From NCBI GenBank assembly GCA_963277665.1, contig OY728121.1, positions 1,650,422,062 through 1,650,486,061 on the forward strand: a stretch of DNA of 64,000 nt, written 5' to 3'. Positions 36,701-48,719 of the stretch are shown here, one piece after another. Under the pieces are notes generated by a model. It was not told the origin of the DNA. It ran no database searches and saw only the letters and a program-made list of their open reading frames with translations. Origin of the DNA: Viscum album. Lineage: Eukaryota > Streptophyta > Magnoliopsida > Santalales > Viscaceae. Numbering within the stretch: position 1 is the first letter of the stretch; each line of letters begins with the position of its first letter. The position numbers and the translations under genes were made by a program.

Positions 36701-37709
36701 TCATAAATATTTAATTATATAATTTTTAATATTAATTTATGTGGTTATTTTCAAAAAAATTCATTATCCTAATATTCTTTCAATTTTTAGTTATTTTTTT
36801 AAAAACATAAAGATATTATTCTTGTGTTTTTAAAGGAACAAATGAACATTGAACGATATTTTTAATTTACGTCAACATTATTTATAGATTGTTATGATTC
36901 ATTGGGGATATGATATTATCAATACATAAAAATTATTTATATTTATATGTTATTATGATGATTATTTAAGGAAGATTATATGAAACTCATTTCTTTCACA
37001 TGTGTTTATTAAGTTACGATAAAATATTTATGAAACTTATTTCCCTTAGATGAGTTATGATATGATAATATGATGTAATCTTTATAAAAATAATGTCATT
37101 ATATAGGTTATGATATATTGATTTTCTGTAATTTTAATGATCCTATGGAATAAATATGTAAGGTTTCCATAATGTGGCAGGCGCGTTAGTTATAAAAATC
37201 CATTGAATTAGGTAATATAATATGGATATCGCATGAGTTGATGATGATAACTGTATACATGATTGGTAATAGAAATTTTCACATTTAAATTCATGATTTT
37301 TTATTTCTTCTATGTTTACTCTAACAAATATAAAAGGTAGTGATTTATAATTTTTATTCTTACATTTTGATGCTTGAGTATGATTTCTTCAAACTATACT
37401 AACCAACTTATGGATGCATGTTATTTTAAATAGCTATATTATTAATATTATTACATAATATTATGATTATTTCACAAACATATGTTATTACTAATGAATG
37501 AGGATCATTTATTTGAAAAATTTACAAATAATTCCACTAGACATAACTTGATTTTAGACTTTATGATCAAATATGTTATGGTTATTAATGTATTGTACTA
37601 TGAAGATGGGAATGATTATCATATGAAACCCTCATAATCATATAATGGTCTCATATTATTTTTATCTCCAATTTTACCCTTTATAAGCATATAATACCAC
37701 CCTTTATAT
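36701..37709. other. Unassigned AT-rich spacer between units 1 and 2
   Basis: No gene, primer-binding site, polypurine tract or clear match to the rest of the window was recognised. It could be the internal region of a non-autonomous element whose LTRs are units 1 and 2. Confidence 0.45.
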
Positions 37710-39662
37710 TTTTTTCTTCCCCTAGGATACCATAATTTGATATATAAATTATTTCATGGATATATTATATGAAATAACCATTTTCTAAAAAAAATATTTA
37801 AGTTGTTTTTCATGTTTTAAAATATAATGTGAGAATCATCTCTGTATATAACTTCCCAATACTATAAAACTATTCAATCTATTCGTATGATATCTACGGT
37901 ATATTGGATAATATAATAAGATAAAGAAGACCTCTAGGTTGCTAGATTCAATGTGTTATCGTGGGTATTAGAAGGATTTTAGTAAGAACCAATGAACTCT
38001 CTTTATAAAAACATAGATTTAAAAACGTACCCATATAACAGATTATATGGATAAATCTCTATAGAGGGTAATACAATGATGTTTCATAATAGTATATATA
38101 TTGTAGTTTTTCTTAAAAATGTAAAATTTCATGGATGCTGGCAAGATGATGTTATCGTTCCACATATGATCTCTTGGGTAACAACACTAAAAGATATAGA
38201 TTGGGTTTAAACATGATATTTAAAGGATAATGATGATTATGAATGATACTTCACACATGGTTAGACACTCCTTTGAGATATTATATGGTTAATTCACAAT
38301 TTCCATATGAAACACTATGACGAATATGGGTGTTGAACCTATAGAAACCTATGATATGACATATTTATATGGGATAAAAAAAATTTCATTGGTTAATAAG
38401 AAGATTTTTTTTATTAAAATATTAATAACATATTCAACCCTATTATGGTTTTATGAAATTATATTTTATGAGGATTAAATATATTCTGGGAGACATATAC
38501 GGGTATAAAACCCAAGGGATTTCTATTTTCATTTGGGAAAGTTTTAGTTGATGAAAAATTAAATTATAATTTTTGGATAAATGTTTAATGGTATTGAAAT
38601 CATTTTTATTTTATATTATCTCTTTTTTAATATCATTAATTGAGTTAAAGGGGTTCTATTAATTTAAAAATATACATTTTTTATATAGATAAATATGATA
38701 TTAAAATTTTATTTAGTGTCTAAGTGACTTATATAGTTTTTGAATAATTATAGTATGTAGGGAACATTTTTTAGTGATAGTAAAACAATTTAATAATGAT
38801 GATTGTGTTTATTTGTGGAAACATATATTATTTAAAATAGTTTTTCTCAAAATAAAAGATATTTTGGAATAGATTAAATTGTATGACGTGAATATATGTT
38901 CATGGTGATCATGTGTTTAGTATATGAAATTATAAGACATTTTATATTATTTAAAGATATAATTTAATGTTAATTTTGGAAAAATATTTTCCAATAAATG
39001 TTTTATGTTTTTGGGTTTTGACTTTATCGATCTATATTTTAGAGTATTCTTATGTTTTACTATTTAAGGAATGGTTTACGTTTAATTTTTTTTTGTTATT
39101 GATGATCTTTTAAAGATTAATGTATTGTGGAATCCCATGAATATATATCCTTTTTGGAAAAGTTGTGATGACCATTTTAGTTTTTCAAAATATGTAGAGA
39201 TAAAATGAATTATTATTCACTTTTATTGTTAATTTAGTTCATTAAAATCCAATTTCAGTTATTTGGACAGGAAAAAAGGTTCCCAAATATTCATTTCATG
39301 ATCTAATAAATGATATGGAGTTAGATATTGATCTAATCACCACTGATTGAAAAAATTGTGTGTATGAATTGGAAATAAATCATGTAAGTATAGTTTCTCA
39401 ATTTTTTATTATTGAGAGTTAAATAATCCATCAACTCTGTAGAAATGATATTGAAATTAATATTTTATCTTTTTACCTACATCTTTTTTGTGAATTTATC
39501 ATCTTATTTATCATATACTGATTTATGGTTTTTTGAACAATAGTATTCTCAAGATCATATACTTTATCACAGTCATTTTTTTTCAAGAATATTTTTTTCA
39601 TCCCCAATATCCATATTTTCACTTTTGACTAATATTATCCATTCAATGTGACCTTGTATCTG
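37710..39662 (+). repeat. Unit 2 of a direct repeat, left part
   Basis: It is the counterpart of 20170-21272 plus 32190-33010 and is cut by the copia element at 39662. It is non-coding and AT-rich. Its anchors are listed under the two unit 1 parts. Confidence 0.7.
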
Positions 39663-41568
39663 TGTTGGTTGGAGTTGACACTCAAGAGGGTGGGTGATTG
39701 AGTTCCAATTAAAAATTTCTGATTAAAAGATTTATATTAAAAAATCCCCCAATTTAAATAACAAGCTAAACTGTTGGGACTTTGTAATATAGTAATGGTT
39801 CAGTTAGGTTTTCAAGAGTTTGATTAGTTCTCAGTTAATCTAGTATGAAGATTAAATTATATTTTTAAAATAACCTACTAGTTCACAATAAATTCAAACA
39901 CTTGTGATTTTAACTATCATAGTAACTTTAAAACGGATTTATATTTAATGTACTTAGCAGCGGTATATTCAAAATAGTTTTACCAAAGGTAACAAGAACA
40001 GAAGTTTAAAACAAGAGGTTTAGTCTCAAGCTGAGACTTAGTCATCTCAAATAATTTATATAAACTTCGATCCACACCCTGGATCGGGGTTACCAATAAT
40101 ACAACGATTATCTAGGTCCTATGACCTCTACCACAGTTCTAAGAGGTAAAAACCAAAACAATAGCACACAGACTACCTAGGTCACACCTGACCTCTACCA
40201 TAGTTCACAGTGGAAATAAAAAAAGTGTTAAGAAATATTTAGTGAGGATATTAGATATCCACCGGTTATGCTCATGAGTTAGTGTGTAAATACAGAACAC
40301 ACACTGCTCAAATTGTAAATAAATGAAACATAATAGAACTAAACAAATACAGATGAGTTTAGAATGCTCTATGTGTTTTGAGTGAAGCTCTGGACTCCTT
40401 GGATTGATGCAGATGAGGCTCTGAGTCGTTCTCTATTTTTTGTCAAGAAAAATAGAGTGTCGTTTCTGTATTTTATTTCCAGGTCCATGTTGATCAGTCT
40501 GATCAACTTGAATGTAAGTGAAATCATTGAAGATCTTTACTCCTTGAATGATCAGGTTCTACAGACTCAGAATGTATTCTTCCTTCTTCTTCTATGCATG
40601 TAAGTCCTTGTGTATCTCCCAATGATTGTTTTGTATGTGCATGGAAAAAAATGATCATATTTTGTACTGATCCTTGGTTTTCATTGTTCTGTCTTATATA
40701 TATATATATCCCCAGCTCATGCAATGGTAGTGATTACCTTTTTACATGTACGAGGTATGATTTCCTGACATTACTAAAACTATCATTAATCTATAGCAAA
40801 TGCATTACAAACATCAAATATGACCGTTTCTAAATAAAACAAGAGTAATAGTGTTTAGATATATTATGAATGGTTTCCATCAGTAGATCATAGTATCATT
40901 GAGTTTGAATCGGTGGACTTGATTTAGTAGGTCTGTATCGGTAGCTCTTACTCTTTATAACGGTAGACCGCTTGAATCGGTAGCTCCTTCTATCGATAGC
41001 TCATTCTATCAGAAGCTCTTCTATCGATAGATCCTATATCATGGACCCATGCTGGTGACATTATTCTATCAGTAGAAATTGTAGCGGTAGCTGTCTATCT
41101 GTATCAGAAGACTTGTATCAGTAGCTGTATGTCGATATCTCTCTGTATCGGTGGATGTGTATTTGTATCGGTGGACTTCATATCATTAGCTATCTGTCTG
41201 TCTATTTGTATCATTAGATTGTATTGGTATTTGTGTACCAGTGACCTTGTGTTATAGGAAGCTTGGTCTATCAGTGAACTTTACTTATCGGTATCATATG
41301 TATCGGTAGGTCTGTATCAGTGACTCAACACTTAATAATTATATGTTCTATGAAAATCATATTCAGATTGGGTTAGTAACATTTCTAAACAAGTATAAAC
41401 GTAGATAACCATTGAATAAAAAATTATAATGATCAGTTTTATAGTTTATCAACTTAATAATATGATTTCATAGATTTTAAAAATAATTAATATAAAGATA
41501 ATCATTATTTTGGATTATCGAAGGATATTGAAACATAATTGAGATTATCAAAACATGTGAGGTCCACA
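39663..41568 (-). repeat. Copia 3' LTR (left)
   Basis: It begins near TGTTGGTTGGAGTTGACAC and ends GGTCCACA. It matches the right LTR closely ('gacactcaagagg', 'cttcgatccacaccctgga', 'ttctacagactcagaat', 'gacccatgctggtgacatt' and its counterpart). The frames at 40382-40833 are short and not maintained in the other LTR, so they are taken as chance. Confidence 0.9.
40905..41325. repeat. Degenerate TATCGGTAGCT tandem repeats, copia left LTR
   Basis: More than twenty degenerate copies of an about 10-11-bp unit close to TATCGGTAGCT, mixed with longer spacers. The right LTR has the same array at 51225-51650. Confidence 0.75.
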
Positions 41569-41570
41569 AT

Positions 41571-41583
41571 CTCCCCCTTTTTG
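41571..41583 (-). other. Copia polypurine tract
   Basis: Directly inside the left LTR the minus strand reads AAAAAGGGGGAG, the classic plant copia polypurine tract. Confidence 0.9.
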
Positions 41584-41820
41584 ATAATAAAAAATTATGA
41601 AATTAAAATTCCAAAATAATCTGTAATTTTTCAGAGGTAAAACTATAAAACAAATTTACCAGAGGTAAAATATATTAGGATTAATATCGAAGTTCTCCCA
41701 CTTTGTGATTATGAAAAAAAATAGTAAGCAACAGAAATATAGGATAAGAGAATGAAAACAGATGTATTTCTTGAGGAAAAAATAATACATGTGATTCCTA
41801 TTAAATTTCATAGCCACTAA

Positions 41821-44667
41821 TCAATCCACCTCCTCATCATGTGATTTTCTCATGGGAGAAGAAGAGGATTCAGGATTTGTGGATGTTGGTGGAGGCTGAG
41901 GAACACAAGAGATGATCAATGGAGGCTGATCGATTGATACATTGCTAGGCCTATACTATGTAACTCTCTGTCTGATCATAGGAGTGAGCCTCTATATTTC
42001 ATGGGTTCGTGTCATCTGAGGAATGGAGGCAGACTGTGCAGAGGCAGGAAGAGATAGAGGTACAACGATTATATTATTGTCTACATGCAAAAATGGAAGA
42101 AATAGCATCCTAAATTCCATTATGATACATCCTCCACTTTCCATAGCTGAAATGATGCCATACTTATTCTCCATAAAATTTTCTAGAGTAAGAGTCAACT
42201 CCCTAAGCTTTCTTACTTGTTCTCTGAAAGCCTGAGTGACTGGAGGTAGTTTCAGGTTTTCTAACATAAGTTTAAAATGATTGTTCAATTGATTCTTAGT
42301 GTAGATCCTTTGGAAAAAGAAATCCACTTTGTCCTTGAACTATTTTTGAGAAGCAGTGGCCTCTCTCCTAAAATTTTGAAAATGTTTCTCTATATACCTA
42401 ATGGTAGTCACCACTTGGGTCAATGTAGTAGAGTCTACAAATCCATTGGTAGAAGACTGTCCAATCTGTACTGTCATCACAACTCTAATATGATCAATAT
42501 CCAATGAAGTCCTGGTAGTACTCATAGGTGCAATGGTAAAGGAAACTATTTCCATAAAGGATTTAGTCATCCCACTTATGATATTTTTTACACGAGAGTC
42601 GTGGCTATTGACATGTTGTTCCATGTAAGTCTTAAATTCCCCAAAAACTGATACCATCTGGCCAACTACACTCTTCACAAAGGAAAAGTATTTGTCTACT
42701 TGATATTTAGAGCTTATAGAAGACTCCATAGAGACTATTGATTTCTTTAGAGATTCAACATCCGATGCCAAGCATGAAATTTGGTTCTGGAAGGTCCTGA
42801 CTTCATCCAAAACACCATATACCAATTCAGTCATCACAAACTGAATAGATGATATTAAAGAGGTTTCCATTCTTTTCATTTCATCCACAAAACAATCCTA
42901 GAGATCAGAATTCACCTGGTTTAAATATTATTTTCTTACTATGTCACCAGGTAAATTTTTAGAAAGGATATTATAAGATACATGAGGTCTATTGATTAGT
43001 GTCTCATCTTATGAATCAGGATATTCCAACCCAAACACTACATAACCTGGGTCTTCAGCCCAGTCTTCAATCTTATGAGCAACTGAAACAGTACCATGTC
43101 TGGTAGGATGGTCCCCCTCAATCTGTGAATTCTCCTGTATATGTACATTAATAGCAGCCTCAACTGGTAGGTCTTACTCAGAAGAAACTTCCACAACCAT
43201 CTCCAATTCAATAACATGATTATCTTCAAGAATAATTTCATGTCTATCTACTTCATAAATTTCCTCAGTAGGCATCGAGGAGTACCCAATCAGTGGAATA
43301 AAACTCAAGCAGGTAGAAACAGATGCTTCCGTTTCAGATTCCCTTTCTTCTTCATTCTCTAGGGCAGTCTCCTCATTATTTGAACTTGCATGGTCTTCCT
43401 CCTCAATAGATTATTCTTCATTTCTTACACCCCTAAAATATTCTTTGCTAGGCAGGTTCGAGGAAGGATTTTCTTTTTCATGTGATACAACTTCACCAGC
43501 TGGACTAAGAGGAAAATCAGGATCCCCTCCATCTGCTACAGAGGTATCCTCCTCATCAGTATCATCACAATACTATGGTTCCTCTTCATCAGTTCCTAGA
43601 CCAGGATCTCTCTAATCTATTGGCCTATTAGGATGGTCAACATGGTTAACCTTAGCATAAACCCTCTCATCATCAATTACCCATTTCTTTCTCCAGGGGT
43701 TCCATCCAATCATCATCTATTTACAAACTATGCTAGTGATGAAAAAAAAAATTCCTTACAACCACTGTCTCATTATGAGGCTCAGCTACTCCCTTCACTT
43801 TTATCATATCCGAAATTAACTTGGAAAATAATAAAGCATTGGACTTTGATTTGGGGTTCATCATATCCTCAAACTAAATCATTAACAGTCTACTCAGATT
43901 CACCTTAACACCATGTCTTAACATACGAAACAAATATATATCATGATACCTCATATTTGAAAAGTCCCATATTCATGGAATTAGCACAAGTTGGATGAAC
44001 TTGAAAAGAAATCCATTTTCTCCATCCATTTCTACAGCCACTACATTTCTTTGTTTTCCACTACTGGTGAACTCTTCCAAGGAAATTTCGTAATAAAAAT
44101 TTTTACAGGTAGGAGGAATTGTCTTCGACCAATACCCAAAAATGCCTTCATGTGGGACTTTCAAACATTCAACCCATTCAATAGAGTAAAAATATATTTC
44201 ATTTCCATTCACAACTGAAACTATTTTATTCTTATCTTCATTTTTCTAAAAGCGCACAAAAGCATAGAAATATTTTACCAGCTTGGGATAATAGGGTCCA
44301 TTATTGTTTTCAAATCATTCAATCCATCCCGACTCCTTCAATATCCATAGAATCAAATACTTGCTGGATATAAGGCATTTTGCACAAAGTTCTTTCTTTA
44401 TTACAATTTCACTATTCTGTAAATGTGGGTTTACTACATTCATTCCGGACCTTGTTCTACTGCCACTCCCACTATCTTCAAGTCCTATTTTCTACTTCTT
44501 TGCATTTTCCCATCACTATCATCCCTGACTATCAAGAGATTTTTTCTTTCCATATCCATTCGAAGATCTTTGGGTTCTCGCAAAATGTGCGGGGTTCGAG
44601 AAGAGAGATTTGAAGAGAGGAGAGTTTCCAGTGGATTGAAATGTAACTGAGGCTTACTATTTATCAT
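41821..44667 (-). pseudogene. Extra 3' frame of the copia element: putative-plant-transposon-like domain plus coiled-coil tail
   Basis: Sense-strand remnants lie between RNase H and the 3' LTR. The N-terminal part is basic (near 44560-44480, MDMERKNLL then KMQRSRK). The domain at about 44350-43760 reads IPSWVKYFYAFVRF, VNGNEIYF, LKVPHEGI, FLFKFIQLVLIP and HDIYLFRML, matching the layout of the family annotated as putative plant transposon protein (Pfam Transposase_32) as I recall it. An acidic, Ser-rich stretch follows (43600-43250), then a 182-codon frame (42340-42888) with heptad-like spacing (VESLKKSIVSMESSISSKY), another piece at 41992-42327, and an end at 41821 after SSSSPMRKSHDEEVD. Stops break it. 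Its function is unknown; SIRE-type elements carry an envelope-like frame in this place, and no membrane segment is visible here. Confidence 0.6.
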
Positions 44668-44769
44668 TTATGAATCAAAATGTAATAAGAAGAATTATAC
44701 CGAAAACAATAAGAGTTTCAAGAAACAGAATACCCATGACATATTGGTGACAATTACCAGTGAGAGACC

Positions 44770-45045
44770 TGATGGGAAGGTTTATCTATTTGTGAGGTGT
44801 CTCTAACGGTGAGGTGTCTCTAGAAGTGAGGACTCTAGCGGTGAGAACTCTAGCGGTGATGTGTGTCTAGAAGTGGGGACTATAGTGGTGAGGTGTGTCT
44901 AACTCTGCGGTTTGGCTAACGGTGAGGTTTGGATAACAGTGAGGTTTGGCTAATGGTGAGGTTTTGTTAACAGTGAGGTTTGGCTAACGGTGAGGTTTGG
45001 CTAAAAGTCTGGTTTGGATATCGGTGAGGATTGGCTTCTACAATG
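44770..45045. repeat. 17-bp minisatellite between copia RNase H and the extra frame
   Basis: About a dozen imperfect copies of GTGAGGTTTGGCTAACG are present, with related GTGAGGTGTCTCTAGAAG copies to the left. They fill the spacer between the RNase H stop and the extra frame. Confidence 0.75.
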
Positions 45046-45059
45046 TTTATCTTTCCTAA

Positions 45060-45440
45060 CTAATGTCTAATGTAACTTAACCTATCTGAACTTAAGGTCT
45101 TGGTGAATATGTCAGCCGATTGATGTTCAGTATCTATAAATTCAATAGTAATATCACCTTTTTGGTAATGATCTCTCAAAAAATGGTGTCTTACATCAAT
45201 TTGTTTGGTCCTAGAGTGAGATATAGGGTTCTTTGAGATATTAATTTCACTAGTGTTATCACTGTTTATAGAAACTTGTCTAAATTGATATCCATAGTCC
45301 ATTAAAGTATGTTTTATCCACCAAATTTTTGCACAGCAGATACCAACAACAATGTATTCTGCTTTAGCAGTAGACAACACAACAAAGTTCATCTTTTTAC
45401 TACACCAAGATAATATATACATACCTAGAATATGACATGT
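45060..45440 (-). pseudogene. Copia RNase H
   Basis: The minus-strand frame 45060-45422 is nearly full length for a copia RNase H C-terminal block: LSWCSKKMNFVVLSTAKAEY (family SWxSKKQxxVALSTAEAEY), then NSDNTSEINISKNPI, HSRTKQIDVRHHFLRDH and DIFTKTLSSDRL. The catalytic-site Glu of STAEAEY is Lys here. The Asp of SDNTSA is kept, as is the DIFTK motif. It is the longest intact stretch of this pol and directly follows the reverse transcriptase. Confidence 0.9.
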
Positions 45441-45639
45441 TCTAGATGTTCCCTTTCTTTCTAACTTGGAACCAGCAAAGTCCGCATATTAATAACTTAT
45501 TAAATAAAATGATTGTCATTTTGGATAAAATAATCCTATGTTAATAGTATGATTAAGATATTTGAAAATCCTTTTAACATCAAGAAAGTGTGACTCTTTT
45601 GGATTAGATTGAAATCATTCACACATACATACACTAAAC

Positions 45640-46550
45640 ATAATATCTAGTCGACTAGTAGTAAGATAGATAAGACTCCCTATCATAGCTCTGTAGCTAG
45701 TTTGATCCACTAGTTTTCTAGTTTTATCAGCATTCAACATAGAAGTGATACTCCTGGGTGTGTCATTACCCTTACTACTATACAAACCAAAATGTTTTCA
45801 AAGATCCTTTTTATATTATTTTGATTTAAGATATTACCATTTTCATTTTGGAAAACCTAAAATCCAATAAAATATTTGATCTCTCCCATTAAACTCATTT
45901 CAAACTAATTTTTCATACTCTTTGATAAATCAATACACAAATAATTTTTAGTAGATCCAAAAATAATATCATCAACATAGAATTTCACTTTTAAAACATC
46001 TTTAGAAACACTATTGATAAAGAGAGTTGGATCATAAATCCCTTTATAAAAACCTTTTGAAATAATGATCTTTCTAAGTCTATAATACCAAGCTCATGGA
46101 GCATGTTTTAAACCATATAAAGATTTAGTGAGCTTAAAAACACTATTTGAAACTGAGGATTAGTAAATCCAGGTGTGTGTTCAACAAAAACATCTTCAAT
46201 TATAAAACCATTTAGAAAAGAACTTTTAACATCCATTTGATATAACAAGAAATTAAGATGAGCAACATAGGCAAGTATAATCAGAATAACTTCTAATATA
46301 GCTATATGTGCAATGGTTTCCTTATAGTCTATTCCTTCCACATGACAATATCCTTATCCAACTAGTCTTCCCTTGTTTCTAATGATATTTCCCGATTCAT
46401 CAACTTTATTTCTAATGACCCATTTAGTTCTTATGGTCAATGTGGCCTTAGGTCTATCAAATAATTCCCGGACATTGTTTCTTTCAAATTTATTTAATTC
46501 TTCTTGCATAGACATAAACCAAAATTCATCATTTATATTTTTAGGTTCTA
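45640..46550 (-). pseudogene. Copia reverse transcriptase
   Basis: The N-terminal part near 46540-46480 reads WFMSMQEELNKFERNN. The frame 46108-46341 reads EGIDYKETIAHIAILEVI, LYQMDVKSSFLNGFI and EHTPGF, with the first catalytic Asp in QMDVKS. The active-site block FYVDDIIFGST lies near 45965 with YVDD intact. Stops include CAA to TAA in the RLVAQGY block (46350) and TGA at the Arg of APRAWY (46095), consistent with C-to-T decay. The frame is broken at several points. Confidence 0.9.
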
Positions 46551-46559
46551 AATGTGAAT

Positions 46560-47900
46560 TAAAGGCTTGATGTTCAACTGGATTTCCTAGATAATCTCTA
46601 GTTGGTGTCCCTCTATCATGATTACCTACAACATCATCTAAATGATTGTTCTTTCGAATCCTAGTTGATCTGGTAAAGGTAGGACTAGAAATTTCAGGTT
46701 CTTCTCAAGGTTTGGGTTCACTAGAAGCAGATTCTAAAATATTCTTAGAACTAGTAGTCTTGAAAACAGGGTCCCTATTTTTGACATTATGATTTAGAAT
46801 TGATAAATCTTTTTCATGACTATCAAGAGGGGTTTTAGGTTCTTGTGGATCAGTTTCATCAAATTTGATGTGAATAGAGTCTTCCACACATTTGGTTCTT
46901 TTATTAAAAACTCTATAGGCATTGCTAGTTAACGACTAACCATGAAAAATTCATTCAGAACTTTTATAAGAAAATATATCTAGATAATCCTTAGTATTGA
47001 AAATAAAGACTTTTCAACCAAAAACTCTAAAGTAACTAACTTTACGCTTCCTAATATTCCACAGTTTGTAAGGGGTCTTTTTGAGAACAGGTCTAATCAA
47101 GACACTATTTATTATATAAAAATTTGTATTTACAGCCTCTTCCTAGAAGTAAATAGGTAGGTTAAACTCATTAATAATGGTTCTTGCAATTTCATGAAGT
47201 GTTATATTCCTTCTTTCTACTACACCATTATATTGAGGTGTCCTAGAGGTAAAGAAATTATGATTGTAGCCATTTTGTGAGGAGTATGATTCAAATTCAT
47301 GATTCTCAAACTCGCTGCCATGATCTCTTTTCAAGTTCATAATATTAAGTCTACTATGGTTCTCTACAACGTGGAGTATTTAATAAAATAGGAACAAGCT
47401 TAAATTTTGAGAGATAAAAAGTATACCCAAGTATATATAGAAAAGTCATCTACTAGAACATAAACATAATGCTTCCCATTTAAACTAGAAACTCTAGAAG
47501 GTTTTAATAAATCCATGTGAACCAACTTGAGAGGTTGAGAAATTGAAACTACATTATTTTATTTAAAAGAGTCTTTATATTGATTTCCATTTTGATAGGG
47601 ATTACAAACTTTATCAACTGGGAATTCATGTTTTGGTAGGTCTCTAACTAAGTTCTTCCAAGTCATTTTTCAAAGTTGGTGAACATTGTAGTGTCCTAAT
47701 CTTTTGTGACATAGAAAAGACACTTTATGAAATGAATTTTAACAGGTATCCTTTTTTTGATAATGAATTTAAATCTACAACATATACATTTTCATTTCTC
47801 AAGGCAGTAAATACAAAAACATATTTAGAATCAAATAAATTACAAGCATCATTTTCAAATTTAACATTGAAACGATCATCACCCAATTGAGAAATTCTTA
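46560..47900 (-). pseudogene. Copia integrase (with GAG-pre-integrase domain)
   Basis: The GAG-pre-integrase part (47725-47900) reads SQLGDDRFNVKFEND and ENVYVVDLNS. It is followed by HKRLGH, and by CNPYQN where the family has C-X2-C (second Cys to Tyr). The catalytic core near 47560-47143 has LVHMDLLKPSR with its Asp, RDHGSEFEN with its Asp, and TPQYNGVVERRN with its Glu, so the DDE residues are all present. A linker frame (46705-46887) leads towards the reverse transcriptase. Stops interrupt the core near 47400. Integrase preceding reverse transcriptase is the copia order. Confidence 0.9.
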
Positions 47901-47904
47901 ACAG

Positions 47905-48130
47905 GTTGTATTTTACTCCATCTACAAATAATACTTTAGAAATTAAAATTGAATATGTGTTACCAATCGTTCCTAAGCCATTGATTTTTCCTTTTGAATT
48001 ATCACCAAAGGTGATATTAACATTGATTAAGCTCTTGAAGCATGAAAAATATCCTGTCACGTGTCTTGAAAATCCATTGTCATGGTACCATGTCTTCTTA
48101 CATGAAATTTTTAAGCAGGTTTCCTACAAA
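47905..48130 (-). pseudogene. Copia aspartic protease
   Basis: The minus strand near 48100-48060 reads WYHDNGFSRHVTGYFSCF, matching the copia block WYLDSGCSRHMTG. The active-site triad Asp-Ser/Thr-Gly is Asp-Asn-Gly. The following frame 47725-48060 (ITFGDNSKGKINGLGTIG, VLFVDGVKYNLL) matches the rest of the domain. It is in line with the downstream integrase. Confidence 0.85.
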
Positions 48131-48719
48131 ACAAGTTTAGATAGAATATGATTTTGGTACCCATATTTTCTTGGGTCCAGACAGGTTAGCACGAAAGAAT
48201 TTTGGTACCCAGATTTGTCTAATTGGTTACATATAATCAATATATTCAAAAGATTTTGAAAGAAAAACGTTATTTGATCTATAAATTTGTGAATAGTTGG
48301 TTGAGACATAGGAATTTCCAGAGTTTGAACTAGAATCATACTATCCAGATTTTGGAATAAATCTATTTTTTGTAATCTATCTCTATGCAGGTTGGTATCC
48401 CAAACCAGTAGTGTACTTTAGTGACACTTGTTTTCAAAGAATTTGAGTAAGAGTATTCTTTCCATTTGCGAAATTTTTCAAAAATATTCTAAGTTTATCA
48501 TAGTAAAATTTATGTTGAGTATTCTCCATTAACAATTGAGAATTAATTTCCTCTTCTATACTAAGCTCAAATTTAACAGTACTAGTCTAGGCATAATGTT
48601 TCTTTAATGACTTGTACATATCTTGCATCTCATTACATGTATCTTCTAGCATGTTTTAGTATTCAAATAATTATTCACTAGTCATGTTTTTATAATCAGA
48701 ATCATCTCCATAATAATAA

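Noticed and set aside
40382..40833. Short open frames in the copia left LTR
   Set aside because: The related frame in the right LTR (50796-50984) is shorter and broken, and no domain is visible.
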